DNA of 40,129 bases from JAXJYR01 sp964593515 (GCA_964593515.1 CAZQJH010000001.1:1-40129); one strand, 5' to 3'. Shown: positions 24,748-33,334, counted from the first letter of the stretch. Numbers and translations: made by a program. Notes: generated by a model from the letters alone, not told the origin.

Positions 24748-26088
24748 TTAGGCATTAGCCCAATTACCTTTTTTATAATATATAATAAATAAGATAGTAG
24801 AAGCAAGCCAAGTAATTGGCCATCCCATAAAGACTACGCGAATATCATTAAAGATTGGTACACTAATTGTAATCCAAGCCATACGCATTAAACACCAACA
24901 TACAATCATGACAATCATCGGTACTTTGGTTTTACCACTACCACGAATAATTCCATTGAAAGCATGAGAAATAGCTAATAAGAAATAACATGGTGCTAGA
25001 ATTTGCATTTGGTAAATTCCATATTTAATAACTTCGCGATCATTAGAGAATAAAGTTAATAATTTATCACTAAATAAGATTAAACATAACGAAATAACAA
25101 GGGTGGTGGTAATCGATAAGATTAAACCACTTCTAACTCCTTTTTTAAAACGATCAATTTTCTTAGCCCCAATATTTTGACTAGTAAAAGTTGTTAGGGC
25201 ATTAGCATAACTTAATACCGGTAAGATAGCAAAACCATCAATTTTAGAATATGCACTACATCCGGCCATGGCAATACTTCCAAAGCTATTAATATTACCT
25301 TGAACTACTAAATTAGAAAAAGAAACAATTCCATTTTGAATTCCACTAGGAATCCCAACACGAATGATTTCTGAAAGCATTTCTTTGTCTAATGATAATT
25401 GTTTAAAGGAAAAACGATATTCCTGTTTAGTTGTAGATAATTGCCATAAAGTAAGTAAAGCACTAACTCCTTGGGCAATAATAGTTGCATAAGCTGCTCC
25501 AGCAATCCCACTTTTAAAATAAACAATAAAGACTAAATCTAAGATAACATTAATAATCGTAGAAATAATTAAATAGTATAAAGGATGTTTAGAATCACCT
25601 ACGGCGCGTAAAATTCCACTAGCCATATTATAAAACATCGTAAAGATATTACCGATGAAAATAATTTTTAAATAAGTAGTAGCTTCACTCATAACTTCTG
25701 CAGGGGTATTAATAAACTTAAGAATTGTTCCACAAGCAAAATAACCAACTATACTCATTAAAATACCTACAATAATAATAAAAGCAATTGCGGTATGTAA
25801 TGATCGGGATAATTTATCTTTTTCCCGCGCTCCGAAATATTTCGCAATAATAACACTAGCCCCAATTCCAATCCCCATAAAGAAACTAACTAGAAGGTTG
25901 GTGACTGGAGCACTAGAACCAACGGCAGCTAAAGCATTATCACCGATGAAATGACCAACAATGGCACTGTCAACAGCATTGTATAATTGTTGGAAAAGAT
26001 TACCTAATAATAAGGGAATAGAAAAAATAATAAGATGTTTAGTAATACTACCTGAGGTCATTAGACCACTAACTTTTTGCTCGGACAT
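24748..26088 (-). CDS. MATE-family multidrug/metabolite efflux protein
   Basis: A 446-residue, twelve-segment cation-coupled exporter of the MATE (NorM/DinF-like) superfamily in the plasma membrane. The N-terminus SITKHLIIFSIPLLLGNLFQQLYNAVD and DSAIVGHFIGDNALAAVGSSAPV are characteristic. The second half repeats the pattern with MAGCSAYSKIDGFAILPV and SQNIGAKK. The substrate cannot be told. An AGAAGGG site precedes the start. It diverges from the zinc-ribbon gene at 26186 and converges on ispD. Confidence 0.92.
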   Translation of the reverse strand: MSEQKVSGLMTSGSITKHLIIFSIPLLLGNLFQQLYNAVDSAIVGHFIGDNALAAVGSSAPVTNLLVSFFMGIGIGASVIIAKYFGAREKDKLSRSLHTAIAFIIIVGILMSIVGYFACGTILKFINTPAEVMSEATTYLKIIFIGNIFTMFYNMASGILRAVGDSKHPLYYLIISTIINVILDLVFIVYFKSGIAGAAYATIIAQGVSALLTLWQLSTTKQEYRFSFKQLSLDKEMLSEIIRVGIPSGIQNGIVSFSNLVVQGNINSFGSIAMAGCSAYSKIDGFAILPVLSYANALTTFTSQNIGAKKIDRFKKGVRSGLILSITTTLVISLCLILFSDKLLTLFSNDREVIKYGIYQMQILAPCYFLLAISHAFNGIIRGSGKTKVPMIVMIVCWCLMRMAWITISVPIFNDIRVVFMGWPITWLASTILFIIYYKKGNWANA

Positions 26089-26114
26089 ATAATCCCTTCT
26101 TTCTGTTAGGACTA

Positions 26115-26123
26115 ATTATAGCA
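26115..26123 (-). promoter_or_regulatory. Extended -10 promoter of the MATE gene
   Basis: On the minus strand, TGCTATAAT (26123-26115) lies 26 bases before the start codon; the -35 region is weak. Confidence 0.55.
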
Positions 26124-26137
26124 CAATTTATCTACAA

Positions 26138-26166
26138 TTGACTTTAGAAAACGAAGAATATAAAAT
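26138..26166 (+). promoter_or_regulatory. Sigma-A promoter of the first zinc-ribbon membrane gene
   Basis: TTGACT (26138-26143), a 17-base spacer and TAAAAT (26161-26166). It lies back to back with the MATE promoter. Confidence 0.7.
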
Positions 26167-26185
26167 AATTATAAGGAGTGATTAG

Positions 26186-26551
26186 ATGAAATATTGTGAG
26201 GAATGTGGTAACGAATTATTTGATGAAGCAATTCTTTGTCCAAAATGTGGAAAAATGTATCAAGAAGAAAAAATAGTCGTAAAAGAACAAAATGTTTTCT
26301 GGTGGGGGTTGCTTAGCTTATTAGTGCCAGTAGTGGGGGTAGTATTGTTTTTTGTATGGAATGATACTAAACCTAAAACGGCAAGAACATGTATGATTTG
26401 TGGGATAATAAGTTTTATCTTATGGTTTATTATTTTGATAGCCATATTTTGTTTAATTATAGTAATGTGTATTATATTTGGTGAATATGGTTATGAATTT
26501 TATTATGATACAAGTTTTGCACTAATTAGTTGTTTACGTTACATTATGTAA
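26186..26551 (+). CDS. Zinc-ribbon membrane protein, paralogue 1
   Basis: A 121-residue protein with an N-terminal zinc ribbon (Cys4, Cys7, Cys18, Cys21 in YCEECG and CPKCG). Two hydrophobic membrane segments follow (about 38-58 and 68-98), and the C-terminus is tyrosine-rich. It is a paralogue of the gene at 26656: both begin with MKY, then a C-x2-C zinc pair, share GNEL and CPKCG, and carry W(N/K)D(T/S)KPKTA between the membrane segments. Function unknown. TAAGGAG precedes the ATG. Its second membrane stretch is longer and its tail differs from the paralogue, so one copy has drifted. Confidence 0.75.
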   Translation: MKYCEECGNELFDEAILCPKCGKMYQEEKIVVKEQNVFWWGLLSLLVPVVGVVLFFVWNDTKPKTARTCMICGIISFILWFIILIAIFCLIIVMCIIFGEYGYEFYYDTSFALISCLRYIM

Positions 26552-26574
26552 AAAATATGACATTTTTTACATAA
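26544..26574. repeat. Perfect 13-base AT-rich inverted repeat
   Basis: TTATGTAAAAAAT (26544-26556) and ATTTTTTACATAA (26562-26574) flank a 5-base centre. It overlaps the stop codon of the first zinc-ribbon gene and ends 26 bases before the next promoter. It has no following T run on the plus strand, so it is not a standard terminator. Confidence 0.6.
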
Positions 26575-26600
26575 AAAAAGAAAATGTTTACAAAAAAGTG

Positions 26601-26629
26601 TTGCTTAACCGATATCTAAATGTTATTAT
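26601..26629 (+). promoter_or_regulatory. Promoter of the second zinc-ribbon gene
   Basis: TTGCTT (26601-26606), a 17-base spacer and an extended -10 TGTTATTAT (26621-26629). Confidence 0.65.
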
Positions 26630-26655
26630 AAGTACTATAAAAGGGGGTATTTATT

Positions 26656-26964
26656 ATGAAATATTGTGCAAATTGTGGTAATGAATTAGTTGATGAAGCA
26701 GTTGTTTGTCCTAAATGTGGTGTTGCTTGTGAAATTGTGAAACCTAATACACCAGCTGAAGAAAACAATGCTTTATTATTTGGGGCAATTGGATGTTGTG
26801 TGCCAATTGTTGGTTTAATTTTATGGTTAGTATGGAAAGATAGCAAACCTAAAACAGCTAAATATGCAGGTATTGGGGCTTTAATTTCAGTTATCTGTGT
26901 TATTATCTATTATGTTTTTGTTGCTGCAGTAGTTGGTACTCAAGTTGCTGGATATTACTACTAA
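26656..26964 (+). CDS. Zinc-ribbon membrane protein, paralogue 2
   Basis: A 102-residue relative of the gene at 26186 with the same ribbon spacing (Cys4, Cys7, Cys18, Cys21). Two membrane segments (about 42-62 and 74-96) are separated by KDSKPKTAKY, and the tail ends in Tyr residues. A strong AAAGGGGG site precedes the ATG. It has its own promoter and is followed after 2 bases by the DUF2085 gene. Proteins of this layout are common in low-GC Gram-positives but have no settled role. Confidence 0.75.
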   Translation: MKYCANCGNELVDEAVVCPKCGVACEIVKPNTPAEENNALLFGAIGCCVPIVGLILWLVWKDSKPKTAKYAGIGALISVICVIIYYVFVAAVVGTQVAGYYY

Positions 26965-26966
26965 TA

Positions 26967-27338
26967 ATGATTGCTTGGTGTTACAAATGGTTACCAATAA
27001 TATTTGGTTGTCATTGTCGCAAAGAACGTAGTTTTCATTACCATGGGAAACAGTTTCCAATATGTGCTCGATGTAGTGGGGAATTACTAGGGATGATTTT
27101 GGGAATTGGTTTATGCTTTATTATTAAATATAATTGGATTATGATTGTAATAATGATGCTACCGATGGTTATTGATGGCAGCATTCAAGCCTTAACTAAA
27201 TATGAAAGTAATAATTTTAAACGTTTAATCAGTGGAACATTGTTTGGAATAGCTTTAGTTTTTTGCTTTCATGCTTATACTTTAAGTGCGATAAATAGTG
27301 GAATAAAATTAGGAAAGTGGTTAGCACAATTTAAATAA
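26967..27338 (+). CDS. DUF2085-family small membrane protein
   Basis: A 123-residue protein that fits DUF2085 by its FGCHCRKERSF (about 13-23) and FPICARCSGELLGM (about 30-43) cysteine motifs, followed by three hydrophobic segments. The motif may bind metal on the membrane face; no function is established. It starts 2 bases after the paralogue 2 stop, with no clear ribosome binding site, so it is probably translated by re-initiation. The terminator stem begins inside its last codons. Confidence 0.72.
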   Translation: MIAWCYKWLPIIFGCHCRKERSFHYHGKQFPICARCSGELLGMILGIGLCFIIKYNWIMIVIMMLPMVIDGSIQALTKYESNNFKRLISGTLFGIALVFCFHAYTLSAINSGIKLGKWLAQFK

Positions 27339-27348
27339 CCACTTTTTT
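27314..27348 (+). terminator. Intrinsic terminator after the DUF2085 gene
   Basis: AAAGTGGTTA (27314-27323) pairs with TAACCACTTT (27336-27345) around a 12-base loop, with T residues after. It overlaps the 3' end of the coding region. Confidence 0.78.
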
Positions 27349-27391
27349 ATTTTGTACGATGAAAATCGTAAGAAAAAATATAAAAAAATAC

Positions 27392-27420
27392 TTTACAAAG
27401 ATAAAATGCAGTGCTATAAT
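27392..27420 (+). promoter_or_regulatory. Promoter of rpsF-ssb-rpsR
   Basis: TTTACA (27392-27397), a 17-base spacer and an extended -10 TGCTATAAT (27412-27420). Confidence 0.8.
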
Positions 27421-27425
27421 CACTA

Positions 27426-27451
27426 AGCGAGTAGAAATACTACTCCCCGCT
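27426..27451 (+). ncRNA. S6:S18 ribosomal-protein leader
   Basis: AGCG and AGTAG (27426-27434) pair with CTACT (27440-27444) and CGCT (27448-27451), leaving a CCC bulge on the 3' side (27445-27447). The bulge plus following bases give the CCG determinant bound by the S6:S18 complex. Positioned just after the predicted transcription start and before rpsF, it matches the known autoregulatory leader. Confidence 0.75.
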
Positions 27452-27488
27452 CTGTAAAGGGCCAAAGACCAAGAGGAGGTGTACTGGT

Positions 27489-27782
27489 ATGAAAAAATAT
27501 GAAATCATGTACATTGTGAACGCATCTTTAAGTGATGAAGCACGTGCTGAAGTTATGAACAACTTACACGCAATCATTACTGACCACCAAGGATCAATTG
27601 ATTCAGTTGACGAATGGGGTGTAAAAGAGTTCGCATATGAAATCAAACACATGAACAAAGGGTACTACGTAGTAGCAAACGTAACTGCAAACAATGAAGG
27701 AATTCATGAATTCGAACGTTTAGCACGTATCAACCACAACGTAGTTCGTTTCTTAGTTGTTAAAACTGAAGGAGAAAAATAA
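27489..27782 (+). CDS. rpsF: Ribosomal protein bS6
   Basis: A 97-residue small-subunit protein that binds bS18 on the 30S platform. It shows the family start MKKYEIMYIVNASL, the central WGVKEFAYEIKHMNKGYYVV and the RLARINHNVVRFLVVK strand. AAGAGGAGG precedes the ATG. First gene of rpsF-ssb-rpsR; the S6:S18 leader in its message allows feedback control. Confidence 0.97.
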   Translation: MKKYEIMYIVNASLSDEARAEVMNNLHAIITDHQGSIDSVDEWGVKEFAYEIKHMNKGYYVVANVTANNEGIHEFERLARINHNVVRFLVVKTEGEK

Positions 27783-27797
27783 GAGAGGTGAAGGAAA

Positions 27798-28301
27798 ATG
27801 ATTAATCGTGTCGTTTTAGTAGGGCGTTTAACCAAAGATCCAGTGTTACGCAGAACACCTAATGGAACAAGCGTTGCATCATTTACCATCGCTTGTGATC
27901 GTCGTAATAAAGTAGAAGGTCAACCAACAGCCGATTTTATTAGCTGTACTTGTTGGAATCGTGTAGCAGAAAATACTGCAACATATACCCACAAAGGCTC
28001 ATTAGTTGGAGTTGAAGGAAGAATTCAAACTAGAAGTTATGATGATCAAAGTGGAAAACGTGTTTACGTTACGGAAGTTGTTTGTGATTCGGTTCAATTT
28101 TTAGAACCTAAAGGAAGTAATAATCAACAAGCTGGATATCAAAGTCAAGTTCAACCAACATATCAAGCACAAAATGATTATGGATTCCAAGCAACAAACA
28201 ATTCATTTAATGCTGGGTTTCAAGAACAATCTAATGCATACTCAGCTGATTTCAATTCTAGCAATGGTTTAGATATTGCTAGCGATGATTTACCTTTTTA
28301 G
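27798..28301 (+). CDS. ssb: Single-stranded DNA-binding protein
   Basis: Coats single-stranded DNA in replication and repair. The 167 residues have the OB-fold (INRVVLVGRLTKDPVLRRTPNG, FISCTCWNRVAENTATYTHKG, VEGRIQTRSYDDQSGKRVYVTEV). A disordered Gln/Asn-rich linker follows, then the acidic protein-docking tip SDDLPF. AGAGGTGAAGGA precedes the ATG. It lies between rpsF and rpsR as in most Firmicutes. Confidence 0.97.
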   Translation: MINRVVLVGRLTKDPVLRRTPNGTSVASFTIACDRRNKVEGQPTADFISCTCWNRVAENTATYTHKGSLVGVEGRIQTRSYDDQSGKRVYVTEVVCDSVQFLEPKGSNNQQAGYQSQVQPTYQAQNDYGFQATNNSFNAGFQEQSNAYSADFNSSNGLDIASDDLPF

Positions 28302-28322
28302 AAGGTAGAAAGGAGAATATTC

Positions 28323-28553
28323 ATGGCATTCAAAAAACAACGCATGGGACGTAAAAAAGTATGTTACTTTACAAAAAATAAAATCGAAACTATCGATTAC
28401 AAAGATGTTGAATTATTAAAAAGATTCATTTCAGCAAACGGTAAAATCGTTCCTAGACGTGTAACAGGAACTCGCGCTAAATACCAAAGAATGTTAGCTA
28501 CAGCAATCAAACGTGCACGTCAAATGGCTTTATTACCATACGTAAGCGAATAA
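28323..28553 (+). CDS. rpsR: Ribosomal protein bS18
   Basis: A 76-residue partner of bS6 on the 30S subunit. It shows KIETIDYKDVELLKRFIS and the C-terminal GTRAKYQRMLATAIKRARQMALLPY. The N-terminal region has only one cysteine (KVCYF), so this is probably a non-zinc version. AAAGGAG precedes the ATG. Last gene of the operon. Confidence 0.97.
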   Translation: MAFKKQRMGRKKVCYFTKNKIETIDYKDVELLKRFISANGKIVPRRVTGTRAKYQRMLATAIKRARQMALLPYVSE

Positions 28554-28563
28554 GATATTTATT

Positions 28564-28591
28564 AGACTTCCAGTGATGGAAGTCTTTTTTT
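28564..28591 (+). terminator. Intrinsic terminator after rpsR
   Basis: AGACTTCC (28564-28571) pairs with GGAAGTCT (28578-28585) around a 6-base loop, followed by T residues. Confidence 0.88.
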
Positions 28592-28618
28592 GTACCTTTT
28601 TGCTAGGAAATAAAAAGA

Positions 28619-28647
28619 TTGACTAAAAGTACTTTGTGGCATAAAAT
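28619..28647 (+). promoter_or_regulatory. Promoter of the yybS-gdpP-rplI-dnaB operon
   Basis: TTGACT (28619-28624), a 17-base spacer and TAAAAT (28642-28647). Confidence 0.7.
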
Positions 28648-28669
28648 ATCGTATAAGAAGGTGTATTGA

Positions 28670-29560
28670 ATGAATCGTCAAATATTAAAAATAACTGAAG
28701 GAGCTATTTATTGTAGCTTGATGATTGTATTTTTATTTATTAACCTACAGACAGGTTTATTTTTAGAATCAATGATGTATTGGATACTTAGTTTTCCTAT
28801 TATTATATATGGAGTAAAATATGGACTTAAAGCTAATTTAGTTTTATGTTTTGCTATTTTATTAGTATCGATGATGTTTTCATCGTTTACAACAATCTTT
28901 TATTTAATCAGTGCCATGATTGTAGGGATTGTTTATGCCCATGGGGTTAAAAAAAGAGTTAGTTCTAGTGGTTTAATGTTAATTAGCATGCTTTTTAACT
29001 TTATCTCCATTATTATATCAACTCTTTTATTAGCATCGCTATTTGGTTATAGTTTAGAAGAAGATATTGCTTTAGTACAATCGATACTAGATTTATTTAA
29101 AGTTAGTAATATTGATGTTATGTCTTTAGTTATGCTTGTAGGGGTTGTATATGCGATTGTATTAGCTTTATTACAAGGTTTTGTTATTCATTATGGAAGT
29201 ATTATCTTATTAAAAAGATTAAAGATTACAACTATCGAAAGTAAAAGTCCAATCTTTTTAGTTTTACCTAAATGGGTTAAATATGCTTGTATAACATGTT
29301 TTGCATTTTTTTATGTAACTACTTATTTTCAATTAAGTCAGTATCAACTATTAGGACAATGTTTAATGATTGCTGCTTATTTGATTTGCTGTGGATATGG
29401 AGTATGTATTCTTTGGTATCATAGTGTCTTAAAGCAAAAACGTTGGATGATGTTTGTAGCCTTATTATTAGCTTTTATACCAATTACTTCACAATTAATT
29501 GCATTTTATGGATTAGTGAATCAATTTGTTGATTCACGTCAAAGAAGGGAGCTTGTATGA
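28670..29560 (+). CDS. yybS: YybS-family (DUF2232) membrane protein
   Basis: A 296-residue membrane protein with about seven to eight hydrophobic segments, including VFLFINLQTGLFLE near the start and LALLQGFVIHYGSIILLKRL in the middle. Assignment to DUF2232/YybS rests on overall layout plus position directly before gdpP, as in Bacillus. The role is unknown, possibly linked to the cyclic-di-AMP phosphodiesterase. AGAAGGTG precedes the ATG. The stop overlaps gdpP as ATGA. Confidence 0.75.
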   Translation: MNRQILKITEGAIYCSLMIVFLFINLQTGLFLESMMYWILSFPIIIYGVKYGLKANLVLCFAILLVSMMFSSFTTIFYLISAMIVGIVYAHGVKKRVSSSGLMLISMLFNFISIIISTLLLASLFGYSLEEDIALVQSILDLFKVSNIDVMSLVMLVGVVYAIVLALLQGFVIHYGSIILLKRLKITTIESKSPIFLVLPKWVKYACITCFAFFYVTTYFQLSQYQLLGQCLMIAAYLICCGYGVCILWYHSVLKQKRWMMFVALLLAFIPITSQLIAFYGLVNQFVDSRQRRELV

Positions 29561-31545
29561 GATATTTAGAAAATATTAAAGTACAGTTAGTAATTTTAGT
29601 TTTAGCTCAAATTGTTTGTTTGCTATGCTTAAATTATGCACAAATAAATATGATTAATATTATACCTTTTGTCGTAATGGTAATTATTAATGGATTATTA
29701 TTACTATGGGTTGTTTATCGTCTTAGTAAAAATCGTCATGATCAAAATATTGAATTAAATCGTATTCTAGGGGTAGATGCGAAAGAAGCAATGATTTTAG
29801 CTAAGATGGGGATTGTTGTTTTTGATGAACAATACTATATTACTTGGGTTAGTGATTTCTTATTACAACGTTATCCTTCATTAGTAGGGAAAAAAGTAGG
29901 AGCATGGTTTAATGATTTAGCTCCATTAGTTAATGGTGAACAACAATTAGTTACGATTAAAGATAGTGATTATGTATATGAAATTAGCCGTAAAGAAAAT
30001 GCGGGAGTGTTATTTGTGAAAGATATTACTAACTATTATCAAGTTAATCAAAAGTTAAAAGATGATGGTTTAGTTATTGGTTTAATTCAATTAGATAATT
30101 ATTTAGAAATCCAACAATATGAAGATGAAACAAAGATGATGCAAATTAATAGTGTGGTACGTCAACCGATTGTGGAATGGGCATCACGTAATGAAATGCT
30201 GATTCGTCGTATTCGTAGTGATCGTTTCTTAGTTATCTTAACGGAAAAACAATTTAGAAATGTTATGAATGATAAATTCCAAATTTTAAATACCGTTAAG
30301 AAAAGTAGTGAAAGTATTGAAGTAGCAATTACATTAAGTATGGCTTTTGCTTATGGTACTAATGATTTATCTTTATTGGATACCATGGTAAATGATTTAT
30401 TAGAATTAGCGCAAAGTCGTGGGGGAGATCAAATTGCGATTAAACGCTTTGGGGAAAATGTTAAATTCTTTGGTGGAAATAGTGAAGCTAAAGAAAAACG
30501 AAGTAAAGTACGCGTTAGAGTTATGAATCAAGCTATTTTAGAAACTATTCATTCTAGTTCAAAAGTATTTGTGCTTGGACATAAAGATATGGATTTTGAC
30601 TGTATGGGAGCAGCGCTTTGTGTAAGTGCTATTACGCGTAATATTGGTAAGGAATGCTTTATTGTTTCGAAAAGTGGAGGTATTGAAGGTCAATTAAATG
30701 ATGCTTTATTAGAATATGAAAATATTTTATCAAATCGTTATCATTTTATTACTGATGAAGAAGCAAGCACATTAATTGATGAAAAAGATTTAGTTGTGGT
30801 AGTTGACCATAATAATGAAAGTCAATGTGGAGCACCTTTAACTTTAGCTAAAGCTAGTCGTACCATTATTATTGACCATCATCGTCGTGGGGAATGTTTT
30901 ATTACTAACCCATTATTAACTTATATTGAAACAAGTGCTAGTTCAACATGTGAATTAATGTGTGAATTTGTCCAATATCAAACTAAGTTTACTTTACCGC
31001 TAGAAGAAGCAACTTTAATGTATGCAGGTATTTTAGTGGATAGTAATCACTTTAGAGCTCGTACAGGAAGTCGAACATTTGAAGCAGCGGCTTATTTACG
31101 TAAAATCGGGGTTGATTGTAATGTAGCAGAAAATATGCTTAAAGAAACATATCTTGATTTTGCTGCGAAAAGTAAAGTAGTTAATTGTGCAATACCAATT
31201 GCGGATAAGATGTTAGTAGTACCATATGATGATGAACAAATTATTAATCGTACATTAATGTCACAAGCAGCTGATTCTTTATTAGATATTAAAGGAATGG
31301 AAGCTAGTTTCGTAATTGCTAGAATTAGTGCTAATGAAGTAGCTATTTCAGCACGTAGTAAAGGAGTTGTGAATGTGCAAGTCATTTTAGAAAAAATGAA
31401 TGGTGGAGGACATTTTTCGGCTGCTGGACTACAACGTAGTGATAGTAATGTAAGTGAGTTATATGAAGAATTAAAAACATGTATTGAACAATATATGTCA
31501 GAAATAAAGGAGGAATATAATCATGAAAGTAATCATGTTGAGTGA
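29557..31545 (+). CDS. gdpP: Cyclic-di-AMP phosphodiesterase GdpP
   Basis: Breaks cyclic-di-AMP to pApA, tuning potassium, osmotic and cell-wall balance. The 662 residues start with two membrane segments (about 10-28 and 33-54). A PAS-like sensor (about 75-160) and a degenerate GGDEF domain (about 168-305) without the GGDEF loop follow. The DHH domain has GHKDMDFDCMGAA (Asp346, Asp348), VVVDHNN (Asp417), IIDHHRR (440-444) and DSNHFRARTG (Asp495). DHHA1 has GGGHFSAAG (from 616). All metal-binding positions expected for activity are present. Its end overlaps rplI by 23 bases, and the rplI ribosome binding site lies inside gdpP. Confidence 0.95.
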   Translation: MRYLENIKVQLVILVLAQIVCLLCLNYAQINMINIIPFVVMVIINGLLLLWVVYRLSKNRHDQNIELNRILGVDAKEAMILAKMGIVVFDEQYYITWVSDFLLQRYPSLVGKKVGAWFNDLAPLVNGEQQLVTIKDSDYVYEISRKENAGVLFVKDITNYYQVNQKLKDDGLVIGLIQLDNYLEIQQYEDETKMMQINSVVRQPIVEWASRNEMLIRRIRSDRFLVILTEKQFRNVMNDKFQILNTVKKSSESIEVAITLSMAFAYGTNDLSLLDTMVNDLLELAQSRGGDQIAIKRFGENVKFFGGNSEAKEKRSKVRVRVMNQAILETIHSSSKVFVLGHKDMDFDCMGAALCVSAITRNIGKECFIVSKSGGIEGQLNDALLEYENILSNRYHFITDEEASTLIDEKDLVVVVDHNNESQCGAPLTLAKASRTIIIDHHRRGECFITNPLLTYIETSASSTCELMCEFVQYQTKFTLPLEEATLMYAGILVDSNHFRARTGSRTFEAAAYLRKIGVDCNVAENMLKETYLDFAAKSKVVNCAIPIADKMLVVPYDDEQIINRTLMSQAADSLLDIKGMEASFVIARISANEVAISARSKGVVNVQVILEKMNGGGHFSAAGLQRSDSNVSELYEELKTCIEQYMSEIKEEYNHESNHVE

Positions 31546-31969
31546 TGTACGTAAAGTAGGAAATAAAGGTGAAATTAAAGAAGTTAGTGATGGATACGCT
31601 AAAAACTTCTTAATTAAACAAAATTTAGCGGTAGTAGCTAATGAGGCAAACTTAAAAGAATTAGAAGAACAAAATAAACAAAAAGCTTTAGAAGAAGCGC
31701 AAAAAGAAAAAGATGCAATTGCTTTAAAAGAAGTAATTGAAAACTTAAAATTAGATTTTAATTTACGTGTGGGAAAAGATGGACGCGTATTTGGAAGTGT
31801 TTCAAGTAAACAAATCGTGGAACAATTATTAAAAGTACATGGAATTAAAATTGAGAAAAAGAAACTAATCGATTCTTCACCAATTATTTGTTTAGGGGAA
31901 AGTAAAGTACGAATTGATTTATATCGTAATAAAGTTATTGCGGTATTAAAAATTCAAGTACATGGGTAG
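31523..31969 (+). CDS. rplI: Ribosomal protein bL9
   Basis: A 148-residue large-subunit protein. The N-terminal domain has MKVIMLSDVRKVGNKGEIKEVSDGYAKNFLI-type sequence, the central connecting helix is Glu/Lys/Gln-rich (about 42-72), and the C-terminal domain has GRVFGSVSSKQIVEQL. AAGGAGG inside the end of gdpP is its ribosome binding site. The gdpP-rplI-dnaB order is standard for Firmicutes. Confidence 0.96.
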   Translation: MKVIMLSDVRKVGNKGEIKEVSDGYAKNFLIKQNLAVVANEANLKELEEQNKQKALEEAQKEKDAIALKEVIENLKLDFNLRVGKDGRVFGSVSSKQIVEQLLKVHGIKIEKKKLIDSSPIICLGESKVRIDLYRNKVIAVLKIQVHG

Positions 31970-31972
31970 TTT

Positions 31973-33334
31973 ATGAGTCGTGAATTACCTCACAGTAATG
32001 AGGCTGAACAAGCAATCTTAGGAGGAATGCTTGTTTATAGCGAAGTTAGTAAAATTGTTTTTGATGAAGGATTAGAAAAATATGATTTTTACTCAGATAT
32101 GCATCAAGAAATCTTTCAAGCAATGATGGATATTACTGATCAACATAAACCAATTGATGTAACAACATTAGTAGCGCGTCTACAAGATTTAGATATGTTG
32201 AATCGAGTTGGGGGTATTGATTATGTTGTGCAATTAGCTGATACTTCGATATCAAGTGTTAATTCACGTCATTATATCGATATTATTAAGAAACATGCCC
32301 ATGCTCGAAAGTTAATTGATTGTGCGAATCGCATTTTGGAAAAAGGATTTCAAGGCAGTGAAACGTTAGATGATATTATGGATTATGCTGAACGGGAGAT
32401 TTTAAATGTTACTAGAGATCGTAAAGCTAGTGAATTTAAAACTAGTCGTAGTGTAATTTCTAATGTTATGCAAGAATTAATGAATTTACGTAATAGTGAT
32501 TCACGAATTACCGGAGTTAAAACTGGTTATATTGATTTAGATAAAAAAACTAATGGTTTTCAACGTGGAGATTTAATTATTCTTGCGGCTCGTCCAGCGA
32601 TGGGGAAAACGGCTTTTGCTTTAAACTTAGCTTTAAATGCATCGTTTTATAACCCTGGAGCAATTGCTATTTTTGAACTGGAAATGCCTGCTGAACAATT
32701 AATGCGTCGTATTTTAAGTGCTAAAAGTTATGTTGAATCTAGTAAGATGCGTAGTGGGTTTATTAGTGATGAAGAATTTAATAAATTAAACGAAGCAGCC
32801 AACGAATTAATGGGAAGTAAAATCTTTATTGATGATTCTTCTAATATTAAAGTTGGTGAAATATATTCGAAATGTCGTAAATTAAAAAGTGAACATGGTT
32901 TAGATTTAATTGTAATTGATTATCTACAATTGATTAGTGGAAATAGTTCACGTGGTAGTGATAATCGCCAACAAGAAATTTCAGAAATCTCAAGAGCATT
33001 AAAAGGATTAGCGAGAGAAATGAATTGTCCAGTTATTGCTTTATCACAATTATCACGTAGTGTTGAAACAAGAAGTGATAAACGTCCAATGTTATCTGAT
33101 TTACGTGAATCAGGAGCTATTGAACAAGATGCGGATATTGTTATGTTCTTATATCGTGATGAATATTATAAGAAAAAAGATGGTGAAGATGAAGAAATAG
33201 AAGAAGATCCAAATGCAACTGATAAAACAGATGTAGATATTGCGAAACATCGTAATGGTTCTACTGGTCAGGTGTCATTAGCCTTCCAAAAATCAATTCA
33301 AGCTTTCTTTAACTTATCATCAGAGGGTAATTAA
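31973..33334 (+). CDS. dnaB: Replicative DNA helicase
   Basis: Hexameric helicase that unwinds DNA at the replication fork (named DnaC in Bacillus subtilis). The 453 residues have the N-terminal helical domain starting PHSNEAEQAILGGML, and a linker. The RecA-like domain has Walker A RPAMGKTAFALN (about residues 207-218), Walker B LIVIDYLQLI, and SQLSRSVETR...LSDLRESGAIEQDADIVMFLYRDEYY. Starts 3 bases after rplI. The ribosome binding site is poor, so coupling to rplI is likely. Confidence 0.97.
   Translation: MSRELPHSNEAEQAILGGMLVYSEVSKIVFDEGLEKYDFYSDMHQEIFQAMMDITDQHKPIDVTTLVARLQDLDMLNRVGGIDYVVQLADTSISSVNSRHYIDIIKKHAHARKLIDCANRILEKGFQGSETLDDIMDYAEREILNVTRDRKASEFKTSRSVISNVMQELMNLRNSDSRITGVKTGYIDLDKKTNGFQRGDLIILAARPAMGKTAFALNLALNASFYNPGAIAIFELEMPAEQLMRRILSAKSYVESSKMRSGFISDEEFNKLNEAANELMGSKIFIDDSSNIKVGEIYSKCRKLKSEHGLDLIVIDYLQLISGNSSRGSDNRQQEISEISRALKGLAREMNCPVIALSQLSRSVETRSDKRPMLSDLRESGAIEQDADIVMFLYRDEYYKKKDGEDEEIEEDPNATDKTDVDIAKHRNGSTGQVSLAFQKSIQAFFNLSSEGN

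Noticed and set aside
31092..31385. Antisense gene inside gdpP
   Set aside because: A mirror of strong codon bias in gdpP, with no ribosome binding site or promoter. The same applies to the long antisense frame inside tuf (38394-38786).
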